64,000 nucleotides of DNA, from assembly GCF_018070565.1 (NCBI RefSeq), contig NZ_JAGPXL010000021.1, forward strand, positions 44,847-108,846, written 5' to 3'. The number at the start of each line of letters is the position of its first letter. Within the stretch, counting starts at the first letter, position 1. The stretch comes from Streptomyces sp. B93 (GTDB lineage: Bacteria > Actinomycetota > Actinomycetes > Streptomycetales > Streptomycetaceae). A program made the position numbers and the translations under genes. This document shows, in pieces, positions 1 to 8,577 of this stretch. The notes below the pieces were generated by a model. It did no database searches. It was given only the letters and a program-made list of their open reading frames with translations, and was not told the origin of the DNA.

Positions 1-541
1 GGAGATCCTTCGGCCCACCGGGTTCTTCCGCGCCAAGACCAGGTCGGTCATAGGCCTGTCGAAGGCCCTGGCTGCCGACTTCGGCGGTGAGGTCCCCGGC
101 AAGCTGGAAGACCTCGTGAAGCTGCCCGGCGTGGGCCGCAAGACCGCGTTCGTCGTGCTCGGCAACGCCTTCGGGCGGCCCGGCATCACCGTGGACACGC
201 ACTTCCAGCGGCTGGTGCGGCGCTGGCAGTGGACGGACGAGACCGACCCCGACAAGATCGAGGCGACCGTCGGCGCGCTCTTCCCCAAGAGCGACTGGAC
301 GGACCTCTCGCACCACGTCATCTGGCACGGCCGCCGGATCTGCCACGCCCGCAAGCCCGCCTGCGGTGCCTGCCCCATCGCCCCGCTCTGCCCGGCGTAC
401 GGCGAGGGGGAGACCGACCCGGAGAAGGCGAAGAAGCTCCTGAAGTACGAGAAGGGCGGACTGCCGGGCCAGCGGCTCAACCCTCCGCAGGCCTACCTGG
501 ACGCGGGCGGCAGGCCGGCGCCTCCGCTGGGGGCCGGATGA
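1..541 (+). CDS. nth: Endonuclease III, 3' part
   Basis: This is a base-excision repair DNA glycosylase/AP lyase that removes oxidised pyrimidines; the start lies before the window. The frame is open from base 2. Visible motifs are the helix-hairpin-helix LPGVGRKTA near base 120, the following VDTH carrying the catalytic Asp, and a C-terminal Cys set (C-x6-C-x2-C-x5-C, about 331-392) that binds a 4Fe-4S cluster. About 180 residues are present, so roughly the first quarter to third is missing. The Pro/Gly-rich tail after the cluster is normal for actinobacterial Nth. The next gene follows on the same strand after about 105 bases. Confidence 0.95.
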   Translation, partial: EILRPTGFFRAKTRSVIGLSKALAADFGGEVPGKLEDLVKLPGVGRKTAFVVLGNAFGRPGITVDTHFQRLVRRWQWTDETDPDKIEATVGALFPKSDWTDLSHHVIWHGRRICHARKPACGACPIAPLCPAYGEGETDPEKAKKLLKYEKGGLPGQRLNPPQAYLDAGGRPAPPLGAG

Positions 542-647
542 CGGGCCTTCAGCCGGTCCCCTCGGCTGGACGGGTCGCGCCGAATCGGCCCCCGTTGGAA
601 CGATCTCGCGGGGCCAAGGCGTTGGAACGGTCAGAACGGGGGTGGCG

Positions 648-1343
648 ATGACGCGCGCGAGCAACACATGGGGCGGTTCGGTGACGCTCAGCAAGGAGGG
701 CCTGCCGGGATGGCTCGACCCGGTGGTCCGCGCCGTGGAGACGGTCGAGCCGCTCCAGCTGAGCCGGTTCCTGCCACCGGCGGACGGCGCCGGGCGGCAG
801 TCCGCCGTGCTGATCCTCTTCGGCGAGGGCGAGCGCGGCCCGGAGCTGCTGCTGATGGAGCGGGCCAGCTCGCTGCGCTCGCACGCGGGCCAGCCCGCCT
901 TCCCCGGCGGCGCCCTCGATCCGGAGGACGGCGACCCGGCGGCCGAGGGCCCGCTGCGGTGCGCCCTTCGGGAGTCGGAGGAGGAGACCGGCCTGGACCC
1001 GGCGGGCGTACAGCTCTTCGGCATGCTGCCGAAGCTGTACATCCCGGTGAGCGGCTTCGTGGTGGCGCCGGTGCTGGGCTGGTGGCGGGAGCCGAGCCCG
1101 GTCGGCGTGGTCGATCCGAACGAGACCGCGCGGGTGTTCACCGTCCCCGTGGCGGATCTCACTGACCCGGCGAACCGCGCGATGGCCATCCACCCGCTGG
1201 GGCACAAGGGTCCGGCATTCCTGGTCGAATCGGCCCTGGTGTGGGGTTTCACGGCCGGACTGATCGACCGTCTGCTGCACCACGCGGGCTGGGCGCGGCC
1301 ATGGGACCAGGACCGGCTGGTCCCGCTCGACCTGCGGTCATGA
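648..1343 (+). CDS. NUDIX hydrolase, CoA pyrophosphatase type
   Basis: This probably hydrolyses CoA or a related nucleoside diphosphate derivative. The protein of about 231 residues carries a NUDIX box beginning PGGALDPEDGD and ending RESEEETGL, the pattern of the CoA-pyrophosphatase (NudL/YeaB-like) subgroup. I chose ATG 648 because GGGGG lies 5 bases before it; GTG 642 in the same frame is the alternative. It sits between nth and a membrane serine protease on the same strand, an order I recall as conserved in Streptomyces. The substrate is inferred from the subgroup only. Confidence 0.85.
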   Translation: MTRASNTWGGSVTLSKEGLPGWLDPVVRAVETVEPLQLSRFLPPADGAGRQSAVLILFGEGERGPELLLMERASSLRSHAGQPAFPGGALDPEDGDPAAEGPLRCALRESEEETGLDPAGVQLFGMLPKLYIPVSGFVVAPVLGWWREPSPVGVVDPNETARVFTVPVADLTDPANRAMAIHPLGHKGPAFLVESALVWGFTAGLIDRLLHHAGWARPWDQDRLVPLDLRS

Positions 1344-1475
1344 CAGGGTGGGCGCCGTGTTGTGTACTCCCGGGGGAAGCCGTGTCCCATCGCCACCACG
1401 CGTCACACCGGCCGAAGCGCCCCGAGTGATCGAAGCGACCGGGGCTTGCGACGTGACGAGGCGGGGCGTGAAGCG

Positions 1476-2675
1476 GTGAACGTGCTGGACATCCTGTTGC
1501 TGCTCGCCGCCGTCTGGTTCGCGATCGTCGGCTACCGCCAGGGCTTCGTCGTCGGCATCCTCTCGGTGATCGGCTTCCTGGGCGGCGGCCTCGTCGCCGT
1601 GTACCTCCTGCCCGTCATCTGGGACGCCCTGACGGACAACGCCGAGGTCGGCACGACGGCAGCCGTCGTCGCGGTCGTCGTCGTGATCGTCTGCGCCTCG
1701 GTCGGCCAGGCGCTCACCACCCACCTCGGCAACAAGCTGCGCCGCCACATCACCTGGTCCCCGGCTCGCGCGCTGGACGCGACGGGCGGCGCGCTCGTCA
1801 ACGTCGTCGCCATGCTGCTGGTCGCCTGGTTGATCGGTTCGGCGCTGGCGGGCACCACGCTGCCGACGCTGGGCAAGGAGGTCCGCAACTCCAAGGTGCT
1901 GCTGGGTGTGTCCAGAGCGCTGCCCGCGCAGGCGGACACCTGGTTCGCGGACTTCTCCTCGGTCCTCGCGCAGAACGGCTTCCCGCAGGTCTTCAGCCCG
2001 TTCTCGAACGAGCCGATCACCGACGTCCAGCCCCCCGACCCGGCGCTCGCGGGCAGCCCGGTGGCCACCCGCGCCCAGCGCTCCATCGTCAAGGTCGTGG
2101 GTACGGCGACGAGTTGCGGCAAGGTCCTGGAGGGCACCGGCTTCGTCTTCGCCGACCGAAGGGTCATGACCAACGCCCATGTCGTCGGCGGCGTCGACGA
2201 ACCCACCGTCCAGATAGGCGGCGAGGGCCGACGGTACGACGCCACCGTGGTGCTCTACGACTGGCAGCGCGACATCGCCGTACTCGACGTGCCCGATCTG
2301 TCCGCGCCCGCGCTCCGGTTCACCTCCGAGGACGCGACCAGCGGGGACAGCGCGATCGTCGCGGGCTTCCCGGAGAACGGGTCGTACGACGTGCGCTCCG
2401 CGCGGGTGCGCGGCCGCATCACGGCCAACGGCCCGGACATCTACCACCGCGGCACCGTGCGCCGCGATGTGTACTCCCTCTACGCGACCGTCCGCCAGGG
2501 CAACTCCGGCGGCCCGCTGCTCACCCCGGAGGGTGAGGTCTACGGCGTGGTCTTCGCCAAGTCCCTCGACGACGCCGAGACGGGGTACGCGCTCACGGTC
2601 GACGAGATCCGCGAGGACATCGTCGAGGGCCGTACCGCCAACCAGCAGGTGGACAGCGACAGCTGCGCCCTGTGA
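1476..2675 (+). CDS. Membrane-anchored MarP-like serine protease (CvpA + trypsin fold)
   Basis: The first 170 or so residues form four hydrophobic segments of CvpA/colicin V production type. They are followed by a periplasm-side chymotrypsin-like domain. The triad is visible: His235 in TNAHVVGG, Asp266 in QRDIAVLD and Ser344 in GNSGGPL. This architecture matches mycobacterial MarP (Rv3671c), an acid- and oxidative-stress protease. Two Cys (in TSCGKV and the C-terminal DSCAL) could form the redox-sensitive disulphide seen in MarP; that is inference. GTG 1476 begins the hydrophobic segment VNVLDILLLL and is preferred over earlier in-frame codons that would add a charged leader. Confidence 0.88.
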   Translation: MNVLDILLLLAAVWFAIVGYRQGFVVGILSVIGFLGGGLVAVYLLPVIWDALTDNAEVGTTAAVVAVVVVIVCASVGQALTTHLGNKLRRHITWSPARALDATGGALVNVVAMLLVAWLIGSALAGTTLPTLGKEVRNSKVLLGVSRALPAQADTWFADFSSVLAQNGFPQVFSPFSNEPITDVQPPDPALAGSPVATRAQRSIVKVVGTATSCGKVLEGTGFVFADRRVMTNAHVVGGVDEPTVQIGGEGRRYDATVVLYDWQRDIAVLDVPDLSAPALRFTSEDATSGDSAIVAGFPENGSYDVRSARVRGRITANGPDIYHRGTVRRDVYSLYATVRQGNSGGPLLTPEGEVYGVVFAKSLDDAETGYALTVDEIREDIVEGRTANQQVDSDSCAL

Positions 2676-2703
2676 GGCGAGGCGGGTGAGGGGGGCGGGA
2701 GGG

Positions 2704-2886
2704 TCAGCCGCGCGGGTGGCGCAGCCGTACCGAGACCCAGCGGGCGCGGCGGCGCAGAATGCGCGGGATGCCCACCCTCGGATCGGTGCCCGCCAGCTGG
2801 GGGTTGCCGCCCCGCTGGTGGGTGCTCAGGGCGCGGCCCGAGCGGCGGTTGCGTGCTGCGTCACTGAAGTCGTGCGTCCAGCCCAT
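2704..2886 (-). CDS. Small basic hypothetical protein
   Basis: A 60-residue Arg-rich protein with G/C at nearly all third codon positions, so probably a real gene. No known domain is recognised. It starts MGWTHDFSDAARNRRSG and ends in a strongly basic stretch (RRRARWVSVRLRHPRG). It is convergent with the protease gene, whose stop is 29 bases away, and has only a weak GGGG ribosome site. A nucleic-acid or ribosome association is possible from its charge, but there is no direct evidence. Confidence 0.5.
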   Translation of the reverse strand: MGWTHDFSDAARNRRSGRALSTHQRGGNPQLAGTDPRVGIPRILRRRARWVSVRLRHPRG

Positions 2887-3041
2887 ACCCCGACGTGTGC
2901 CCCTGGCCCAAGGTCGATAACCGCCTCAGGCGCCCTCAATTGGCCTATGCGCCGGGCAATTGGCAGTTCGTAGGACAGTCGTTCCGGGCTCGGCCACCGG
3001 GCGCGTCGGACCGGTCACCGAGGGCGGCCGAACCCCGGGCG

Positions 3042-3992
3042 CTAGCGGTCGGGTTCGGGGTCCTGGAGCCAGTTGACCAGTTCGGTGGAGAAGGCCACCG
3101 GGTCCTCCTCGTGCGGGAAGTGCCCGAGGCCGTCGAACAGCCGCCAGCGGTACGGCGCTTCGACGTACTCCCCGGATCCGGCGGCGCTGCGGGTGCGCAT
3201 CACGGGGTCGAGCGAGCCGTGCAGATGCAGCGTCGGCACCCGCACGGGCCGCTTCATCCGCCGGTTGAACTGGATGCCGTCGGGGCGGGCCAGGGACCTG
3301 ACCATCCAGCGGTACGGCTCGATCGAGCAGTGCGCCGTCGACGGGATGCACATCGCCCGCCGGTACGCCTCCACCGCCTCGTCGTCCGGCAGCCGCGGCC
3401 CGGACCAGTCCCGGATCAGCCGGGCGACCAGCGCGCCGTCGTCCGCGACGAGCTGCCGCTCCGGGATCCACGGCCGCTGGAACCCCCAGATGTAGGAGCC
3501 CGCGGTGGTCTGCTTGAGGTCGGAGAGCATCGCCGAGCGCCAGCGCCGGGGGTGCGGCATGGACGCGACCGCGAGGCGGCGTACCAGCTTGGGACGCATG
3601 GCGGCGGCCGTCCAGGCGAGATAGCCGCCGAGGTCGTGGCCGACCAGCGCGGCGTCGGGCTCGCCGAGGGAGCGGATCACACCGGTGATGTCGAGGGCGA
3701 GGTTGGCGGGGTCGTAGCCGCGCGGGGTGCGGTCGCTGCCGCCGACGCCGCGCAGATCCATGGCGACGGCCCGGAAGCCCGCGTCGGCGAGCGCGGTCAT
3801 CTGGTGCCGCCAGGTCCACCAGAACTGCGGGAAGCCGTGCAGCAGCAGCACCAGTGGTCCGTCGCCCAGCTCGGCGATGTGGAAGCGGGCGCCGTTGGCC
3901 GCCACGTCGCGGTGGGTCACTTCCTGCCCGCCGGAGAGGTCGAGCCGTACGACCGAGGCGGGTTGTGCCGGAGGCGTGGCGGGTTCCGTCAT
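3042..3992 (-). CDS. Alpha/beta hydrolase, epoxide-hydrolase-like
   Basis: A 316-residue alpha/beta-hydrolase. The oxyanion motif HGFPQ, the nucleophile elbow VGHDLGG with Asp rather than Ser, an acidic residue in GSLDPV and the C-terminal GLGHFPHEE with the catalytic His together suggest an epoxide hydrolase or haloalkane-dehalogenase-like enzyme. Asp as nucleophile favours those over esterases. Its ATG overlaps the stop of the upstream holin-like membrane gene by 4 bases, so the two are translationally coupled. The substrate is unknown. No signal peptide is seen, so it is cytoplasmic. Confidence 0.85.
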   Translation of the reverse strand: MTEPATPPAQPASVVRLDLSGGQEVTHRDVAANGARFHIAELGDGPLVLLLHGFPQFWWTWRHQMTALADAGFRAVAMDLRGVGGSDRTPRGYDPANLALDITGVIRSLGEPDAALVGHDLGGYLAWTAAAMRPKLVRRLAVASMPHPRRWRSAMLSDLKQTTAGSYIWGFQRPWIPERQLVADDGALVARLIRDWSGPRLPDDEAVEAYRRAMCIPSTAHCSIEPYRWMVRSLARPDGIQFNRRMKRPVRVPTLHLHGSLDPVMRTRSAAGSGEYVEAPYRWRLFDGLGHFPHEEDPVAFSTELVNWLQDPEPDR

Positions 3993-4495
3993 GACGACGA
4001 GCGTGCCACAGCCTCGATGACCTCCGGGGCCCGTTCCCTCGGCAGCTCGGTCAGCTCGGGCCGCTCCGGGCGGGGGTGCGGCTTGGCCTTCTGGAGCACG
4101 TTCGCCGACTCCTTCATGGACGCGGCCACCTTCTGCGGGCCCTTGCTCTTCTTCGCCTTCTTGGCGAACACCACGCCGATCAGGGCGAGGACGAGGGCGA
4201 TGAGGACGTTCGCCGCGAAGGAGAGCAGGAAGCAGAGGGCGAGGTTCCAGTCGCTCCAGGTGCGGATGCCGTACGCCAGCGCGAAGTTCAGCATCGGCAG
4301 CGAGAACACCAGTACGGCACCGGCCACGGTGAACGCGCCGCCGCTCGCCGCGCCGCGCTTCACGTCCTGCCGGAGCTGCGCCTTCGCCAGTGCGATCTCG
4401 TCGTGCACCAGCGCCGACAACTCGGCCGTGGCCGAGGCGAACAGCTGGCCGATGCTGCGTTCGGCGCCGACCGGGCTGCCGTCGGGTGCGCTCAT
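3989..4495 (-). CDS. Actinobacterial holin-X / phage-holin family membrane protein
   Basis: A 168-residue protein. Its N-terminal amphipathic stretch (IGQLFASATAELSALVHDEI) is typical of the Phage_holin_3_6/DUF1469 group. It has two long hydrophobic segments (about residues 55-80 and 88-112) and a Lys-rich cytoplasmic tail. Despite the family name there is no phage context. Relatives are ordinary chromosomal membrane proteins of unknown role. ATG 4495 has GGGAG 6 bases upstream. It is the first gene of a two-gene unit with the hydrolase. Confidence 0.8.
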   Translation of the reverse strand: MSAPDGSPVGAERSIGQLFASATAELSALVHDEIALAKAQLRQDVKRGAASGGAFTVAGAVLVFSLPMLNFALAYGIRTWSDWNLALCFLLSFAANVLIALVLALIGVVFAKKAKKSKGPQKVAASMKESANVLQKAKPHPRPERPELTELPRERAPEVIEAVARSSS

Positions 4496-4574
4496 CGGTG
4501 TCTCCCTCATCTGCGGGCGGTTCCGTCCGTGCCTGACCGGCGTACGGTCCCGTCTTTTGTACCGTCTCGTCAGA

Positions 4575-6047
4575 TCATGCCGGACGGTCCCTCTCCTCGC
4601 CTGCCCCGGCCGACACTTCGGCAAGCGCGCGTCGCTCCTCGTCCTTGACGCGGGCGATCCTGCGGTGCTCGGCGGCCTTCTTCTCGTAGATCTCCGCCAT
4701 GCGCAGGTGGTACGCCGGGTTGTCCTGCTCGTAGATGTCCGGGATGCCGTCGTGGTCCTCGTCGCGCTCCTCGGCGTCGCACAGCCTGCGGTACTTGGCG
4801 TTGCGCATCTTCAGCAGGACGCTGGCCAGCAGCGCCGATATCAGCGAGCCGATCAGTACGGCCGCCTTGACCTCGTCGGTCATGACGGCGTCGCCCTCGA
4901 ACGCCAGCTCGCCGATGAGCAGGGAGACGGTGAAGCCGATACCGGCGAGCGAGGCGACGGCGAAGACATCGGCCCAGGCCAGATCGTCGCTGAGGGAGGC
5001 CCGGGTGAAGCGGGCGGTCAACCAGGTGCCGCCGAAGATGCCGACCGTCTTGCCGACGACGAGACCGAGGACGACACCGAGCGTCTCGGGCCGCTCGAAG
5101 ACCTCCCGCACCGCGCCGCCGGACACCGAGACACCGGCGCTGAACAGGGCGAACAGCGGGACCGCGAGTCCGGCCGAGACCGGCCGCACCAGGTGCTCGA
5201 TGTGCTCGCCCGGGGAGTGCGCCTCGCCCTTGCGGGTGGTGCAGCGCAGCATCAGGCCCATGGCGACACCGGCGATCGTGGCGTGCACGCCGCTGTTGTA
5301 CATCAGCGCCCAGATCACCAGCGCGAGCGGGACATAGACGTACCAGCCGCGTACGCCCTTGCGCAGCAGCAGCCAGAAGACCGCGAGGCCGGCGACGGCG
5401 CCGCCCAGCGCGGCGAAGTTGAGGCTGTCCGTGAAGAAGACCGCGATGATCAGGATCGCGAAGAGGTCGTCGACGACGGCCAGGGTGAGCAGGAAGGCAC
5501 GCAGCGCGCTCGGCAGCGAGGTGCCGATGACCGCGAGCACGGCGAGCGCGAAGGCGATGTCGGTGGCGGTGGGCACCGCCCAGCCGTCCATCGCCCCGCC
5601 TCCGGCGACGTTGGTCAGGACGTAGACGAGCGCGGGTACGGCCATACCGCACAGGGCCGCCACGACCGGCAGGACGGCCGCCTTGGGGTCGCGCAGATCA
5701 CCGGCGACCAGTTCACGCTTCAGCTCGATACCGGCGACGAAGAAGAAGATCGCGAGGAGTCCGTCGGCCGCCCAGTGCGCGATGGACAGGTCCAGGCCCA
5801 GGGAGGCGGGGCCGATGTGGAAGTGGCTGACCGTCTCGTAGCTGTCGTGCAGTGCGGGGATGTTGGCCCAGACCAGTGCGGCGATCGCGGCGAGGAGCAG
5901 CAGCACACCGCCGACCGTCTCGGCGCGCAGCGCGTCGGCGACGAAGGTCCGCTCGGGCAGGGAGAGACGGCCGAGGGCCTTACGGGAGTCGGTGGTGCTG
6001 GGCGCAGGCAAGAGTGACCTCCGGTCGGTGGGCAGGATTGAGCGCAT
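4575..6047 (-). CDS. nhaA: Na+/H+ antiporter NhaA
   Basis: Exchanges external protons for internal Na+ or Li+ at the cytoplasmic membrane. There are about 12 hydrophobic segments. The signature motifs VPTATDIAFA and LAVVDDLFAI carry the paired ion-binding Asp residues. The C-terminal 60 residues are a charged cytoplasmic extension (DEERRALAEVSAGAG) beyond the usual NhaA length. The start is uncertain. ATG 6047 gives 490 residues, but TTG 6011 has a perfect GGAGG 6 bases upstream and would give 478. An AT-rich repeat element lies just upstream. Confidence 0.93.
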   Translation of the reverse strand: MRSILPTDRRSLLPAPSTTDSRKALGRLSLPERTFVADALRAETVGGVLLLLAAIAALVWANIPALHDSYETVSHFHIGPASLGLDLSIAHWAADGLLAIFFFVAGIELKRELVAGDLRDPKAAVLPVVAALCGMAVPALVYVLTNVAGGGAMDGWAVPTATDIAFALAVLAVIGTSLPSALRAFLLTLAVVDDLFAILIIAVFFTDSLNFAALGGAVAGLAVFWLLLRKGVRGWYVYVPLALVIWALMYNSGVHATIAGVAMGLMLRCTTRKGEAHSPGEHIEHLVRPVSAGLAVPLFALFSAGVSVSGGAVREVFERPETLGVVLGLVVGKTVGIFGGTWLTARFTRASLSDDLAWADVFAVASLAGIGFTVSLLIGELAFEGDAVMTDEVKAAVLIGSLISALLASVLLKMRNAKYRRLCDAEERDEDHDGIPDIYEQDNPAYHLRMAEIYEKKAAEHRRIARVKDEERRALAEVSAGAGEERDRPA

Positions 6048-6105
6048 GCCGACCAGACTTCCCGGCGCACCTGTTCTATCTCTGACAGCCGTGTTGCGAA
6101 CGTGG

Positions 6106-6152
6106 ACTTTTACTTAGTTTACCTAAAGCGACTTTGTTTACTTTACCTAAGG
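6106..6152. promoter_or_regulatory. AT-rich direct-repeat element upstream of nhaA
   Basis: Within the nhaA leader two 11-mers, AGTTTACCTAA (6116-6126) and ACTTTACCTAA (6140-6150), recur 24 bases apart. They sit in an unusually AT-rich island. Each resembles half of an operator and the first also contains TTAG-n5-CTAA. The element is 60-100 bases before the nhaA start, where an upstream promoter or regulator site would lie. The regulator is unknown. Confidence 0.45.
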
Positions 6153-6200
6153 TGCCCGGGACGGTGGGCTAAACGTGATGATCCTCATGTTAAGCACAAA

Positions 6201-6235
6201 GGGGGCGCCCCGCGCGTTCGCGCCGGGCGCCCCCC
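6201..6235 (-). terminator. Terminator after acs
   Basis: A GC-rich hairpin with arms GGGGGCGCCC and GGGCGCCCCC around a TTCG-containing centre, located 20 bases after the acs stop codon. It has no long T run, which is usual in Streptomyces. Confidence 0.75.
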
Positions 6236-6256
6236 TCAGGGCTCGGTCCGGTCTGC

Positions 6257-8212
6257 TCAGTCCTCGCTGGGCGCGGCCGGGAGCTTGGCCTGGATGAGGT
6301 CCATGACCGTGCTGTCGGTCAGCGTGGTGACGTCTCCCAGCTGGCGGTTCTCCGCGACGTCGCGCAGCAGTCGGCGCATGATCTTGCCGGAGCGGGTCTT
6401 CGGCAGCTCCGCGACCGGCAGGATGCGCTTCGGCTTGGCGATCGGGCCGAGCGTGGCGCCCACGTGGTTGCGCAGCTCCGCGACCAGGTCCTCGGTCTCC
6501 GCCGCCGTACCCCGAAGGATCACGAAGGCGACGATCGCCTGGCCGGTGGTCTCGTCGGCCGCGCCGACCACGGCCGCCTCGGCGACCGACGGGTGCGAGA
6601 CCAGCGCCGACTCGACCTCGGTGGTGGAGATGTTGTGGCCGGACACCAGCATCACGTCGTCCACCCGGCCGAGCAGCCAGATGTCGCCGTCGTCGTCCTT
6701 CTTCGCGCCGTCACCGGCGAAGTACCGGCTCTCGAACCGCGACCAGTAGGTGTCGATGAACCGCTGGTCGTCGCCCCAGATGGTGCGCAGCATCGACGGC
6801 CACGGCTCGGTCAGGACGAGGTAGCCACCGCCGCCGTTGGGCACCTCGTTCGCCTCGTCGTCCACGACGGTGGCGCTGATGCCGGGCAGCGGGCGCTGGG
6901 CCGAGCCCGGCTTGGTCTCGGTCACGCCCGGCAGCGGGGAGATCATCATCGCGCCGGTCTCGGTCTGCCACCAGGTGTCCACGATCGGCGTGCGGTCGCC
7001 ACCGATGTGCTTGCGGTACCAGATCCACGCCTCCGGGTTGATCGGCTCACCGACCGAACCGAGCACCCGCAGCGAGGACAGGTCGAACTTGGCGGGGATG
7101 TCGTCGCCCCACTTCATGAACGTCCGGATCGCGGTCGGCGCCGTGTAGAGGATCGTCACCCCGTACTTCTGCACGATCTCCCAGAACCGGCCCTGGTGCG
7201 GGGTGTCGGGTGTGCCCTCGTACATCACTTGGGTCGCGCCGTTCGCCAGCGGGCCGTAGACGATGTAGGAGTGCCCGGTGACCCAGCCGACGTCGGCCGT
7301 GCACCAGTACACGTCCGTCTCCGGCTTGAGGTCGAAGACCGCGTGGTGGGTGTACGCCGTCTGGGTGAGATAGCCGCCGGAGGTGTGCAGGATGCCCTTC
7401 GGCTTACCCGTCGTACCGGAGGTGTAGAGGATGAACAGCGGCTGCTCCGCCTCGAACGCCTCCGGGGTGTGCTCGGCCGACTGCCGCTCCACGACCTCGT
7501 GCCACCACAGGTCGCGCTCGTCCTGCCAGTCGACGTCCTGGCCGGTGCGGCGGACCACCAGCACGTGCTCGACGTTGCCCGCCTTCTCGACCGCCTCGTC
7601 CACGGCGGGCTTGAGCGCGGACGGCTTGCCGCGCCGGTAGCCGCCGTCGGAGGTGATGACGATCTTGGCGTCGGCGTCCTGGATACGGGTCGCGAGCGCG
7701 TCCGAGGAGAAGCCGCCGAACACCACCGAGTGAGCGGCGCCGATCCGGGCGCACGCCAGCATCGCGACCGCCGTCTCGGGGATCATCGGCATGTAGACGG
7801 CGACCCGGTCGCCCTTCTGCACGCCCAGCTCCAGCAGGGCGTTGGCGGCCTTGGAGACCTCGTCCTTGAGCTGGGCGTAGGTGATGGCGCGGCTGTCGCC
7901 CGGCTCGCCCTCGAAGTGGATGGCGACGCGGTCGCCGTGCCCGGCCTCGACATGGCGGTCGACGCAGTTGTACGCGACGTTGAGCCTGCCGTCCTTGAAC
8001 CACTTGGCGAACGGCGGATTCGACCAGTCCAGCGTCTCGGTCGGCTCCACGGCCCAGGTCAGCCGCCGGGCCTGCGCGGCCCAGAAGCCGAGCCTGTCAG
8101 CCTTGGCCTGTTCATACGCCTCCGCGGTGACGTTGGCGTGCGCTGCCAGGTCGGCGGGGGGTGCGAACCTGCGCTCTTCCTTGAGCAGGTTGGCCAGGCT
8201 TTCGTTGCTCAC
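6257..8212 (-). CDS. acs: Acetyl-CoA synthetase (AMP-forming)
   Basis: Activates acetate to acetyl-CoA through acetyl-AMP. The 651-residue ANL-family enzyme shows the AMP-binding loop YTSGTTGKPKG, the WWQTETG motif, the hinge region near LLGRVDDV and the C-terminal KTRSGKIMRR. In that last motif Lys610 is the residue normally inactivated by reversible acetylation. GTG 8212 is preceded by AGGGAG at good spacing, whereas the frame extends 14 residues further without such a site. It is the only gene on its transcript and ends at the hairpin at 6201-6235. Confidence 0.96.
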   Translation of the reverse strand: MSNESLANLLKEERRFAPPADLAAHANVTAEAYEQAKADRLGFWAAQARRLTWAVEPTETLDWSNPPFAKWFKDGRLNVAYNCVDRHVEAGHGDRVAIHFEGEPGDSRAITYAQLKDEVSKAANALLELGVQKGDRVAVYMPMIPETAVAMLACARIGAAHSVVFGGFSSDALATRIQDADAKIVITSDGGYRRGKPSALKPAVDEAVEKAGNVEHVLVVRRTGQDVDWQDERDLWWHEVVERQSAEHTPEAFEAEQPLFILYTSGTTGKPKGILHTSGGYLTQTAYTHHAVFDLKPETDVYWCTADVGWVTGHSYIVYGPLANGATQVMYEGTPDTPHQGRFWEIVQKYGVTILYTAPTAIRTFMKWGDDIPAKFDLSSLRVLGSVGEPINPEAWIWYRKHIGGDRTPIVDTWWQTETGAMMISPLPGVTETKPGSAQRPLPGISATVVDDEANEVPNGGGGYLVLTEPWPSMLRTIWGDDQRFIDTYWSRFESRYFAGDGAKKDDDGDIWLLGRVDDVMLVSGHNISTTEVESALVSHPSVAEAAVVGAADETTGQAIVAFVILRGTAAETEDLVAELRNHVGATLGPIAKPKRILPVAELPKTRSGKIMRRLLRDVAENRQLGDVTTLTDSTVMDLIQAKLPAAPSED

Positions 8213-8577
8213 GACATCTCCCTTTCCCAGGGTGTCCGTTGTGTCCCAGGCCACAGCTCATCAGACCCGGGGGGCCGATGACAAGGGTCGACGGGAAATT
8301 GGTTTAGACCTGTCATCGGTCCCGTTGGGCCTGGTGCGGGCATGTGGATGCGGACCTGTACGGGTGGTGCGGGCTCTCGGATACGGGTGGTGCGGGCTCT
8401 CGGACCCTCGTCCCGCGGGCGTCGGACCGGCCGTCCTGCGGACCTGGACCGTCACCCGCGGGCTTGGACCGTTTGTCCCTTCCCACGGACCGCGCACCGG
8501 CCGGGTTCAGGAGGGTGCGGCGCTGTAACGCCCCTCACACCGCGGCCCGCCCCGGCCCTTCCCCGAGGCCCTCGCCG
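8213..8577. other. Gene-free spacer between acs and the SulP gene
   Basis: This 365-base spacer precedes acs and follows the SulP-carbonic anhydrase gene, both on the minus strand. It must hold the acs promoter. A moderately AT-rich stretch (about 8278-8320) is the best place for it, but no clear -35/-10 pair stands out. The rest is GC-rich and includes a perfect tandem repeat at 8359-8404. Confidence 0.5.
8359..8404. repeat. Perfect 23-bp tandem duplication
   Basis: A 23-base unit beginning TACGGGTGGTGCGGG occurs twice without a gap (8359-8381 and 8382-8404). It lies in non-coding DNA upstream of acs. It looks like a recent replication-slippage product; no function is evident. Confidence 0.9.

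Noticed and set aside
3989..4495. Possible prophage remnant because of the holin-type protein
   Set aside because: No other phage gene, integrase or attachment site nearby; this family is an ordinary chromosomal membrane protein in actinobacteria.
2895..6017. A 1040-residue open frame on the plus strand
   Set aside because: It lies antisense to the hydrolase, holin-like and nhaA genes and has Arg/Gly/Ala-rich composition typical of mirror frames in high-GC DNA. The minus-strand genes have clear domains.
6106..6152. Iron box (DmdR/IdeR) upstream of nhaA
   Set aside because: Only half-site similarity (CCTAA/TTAGG); the full 19-bp palindrome is absent.
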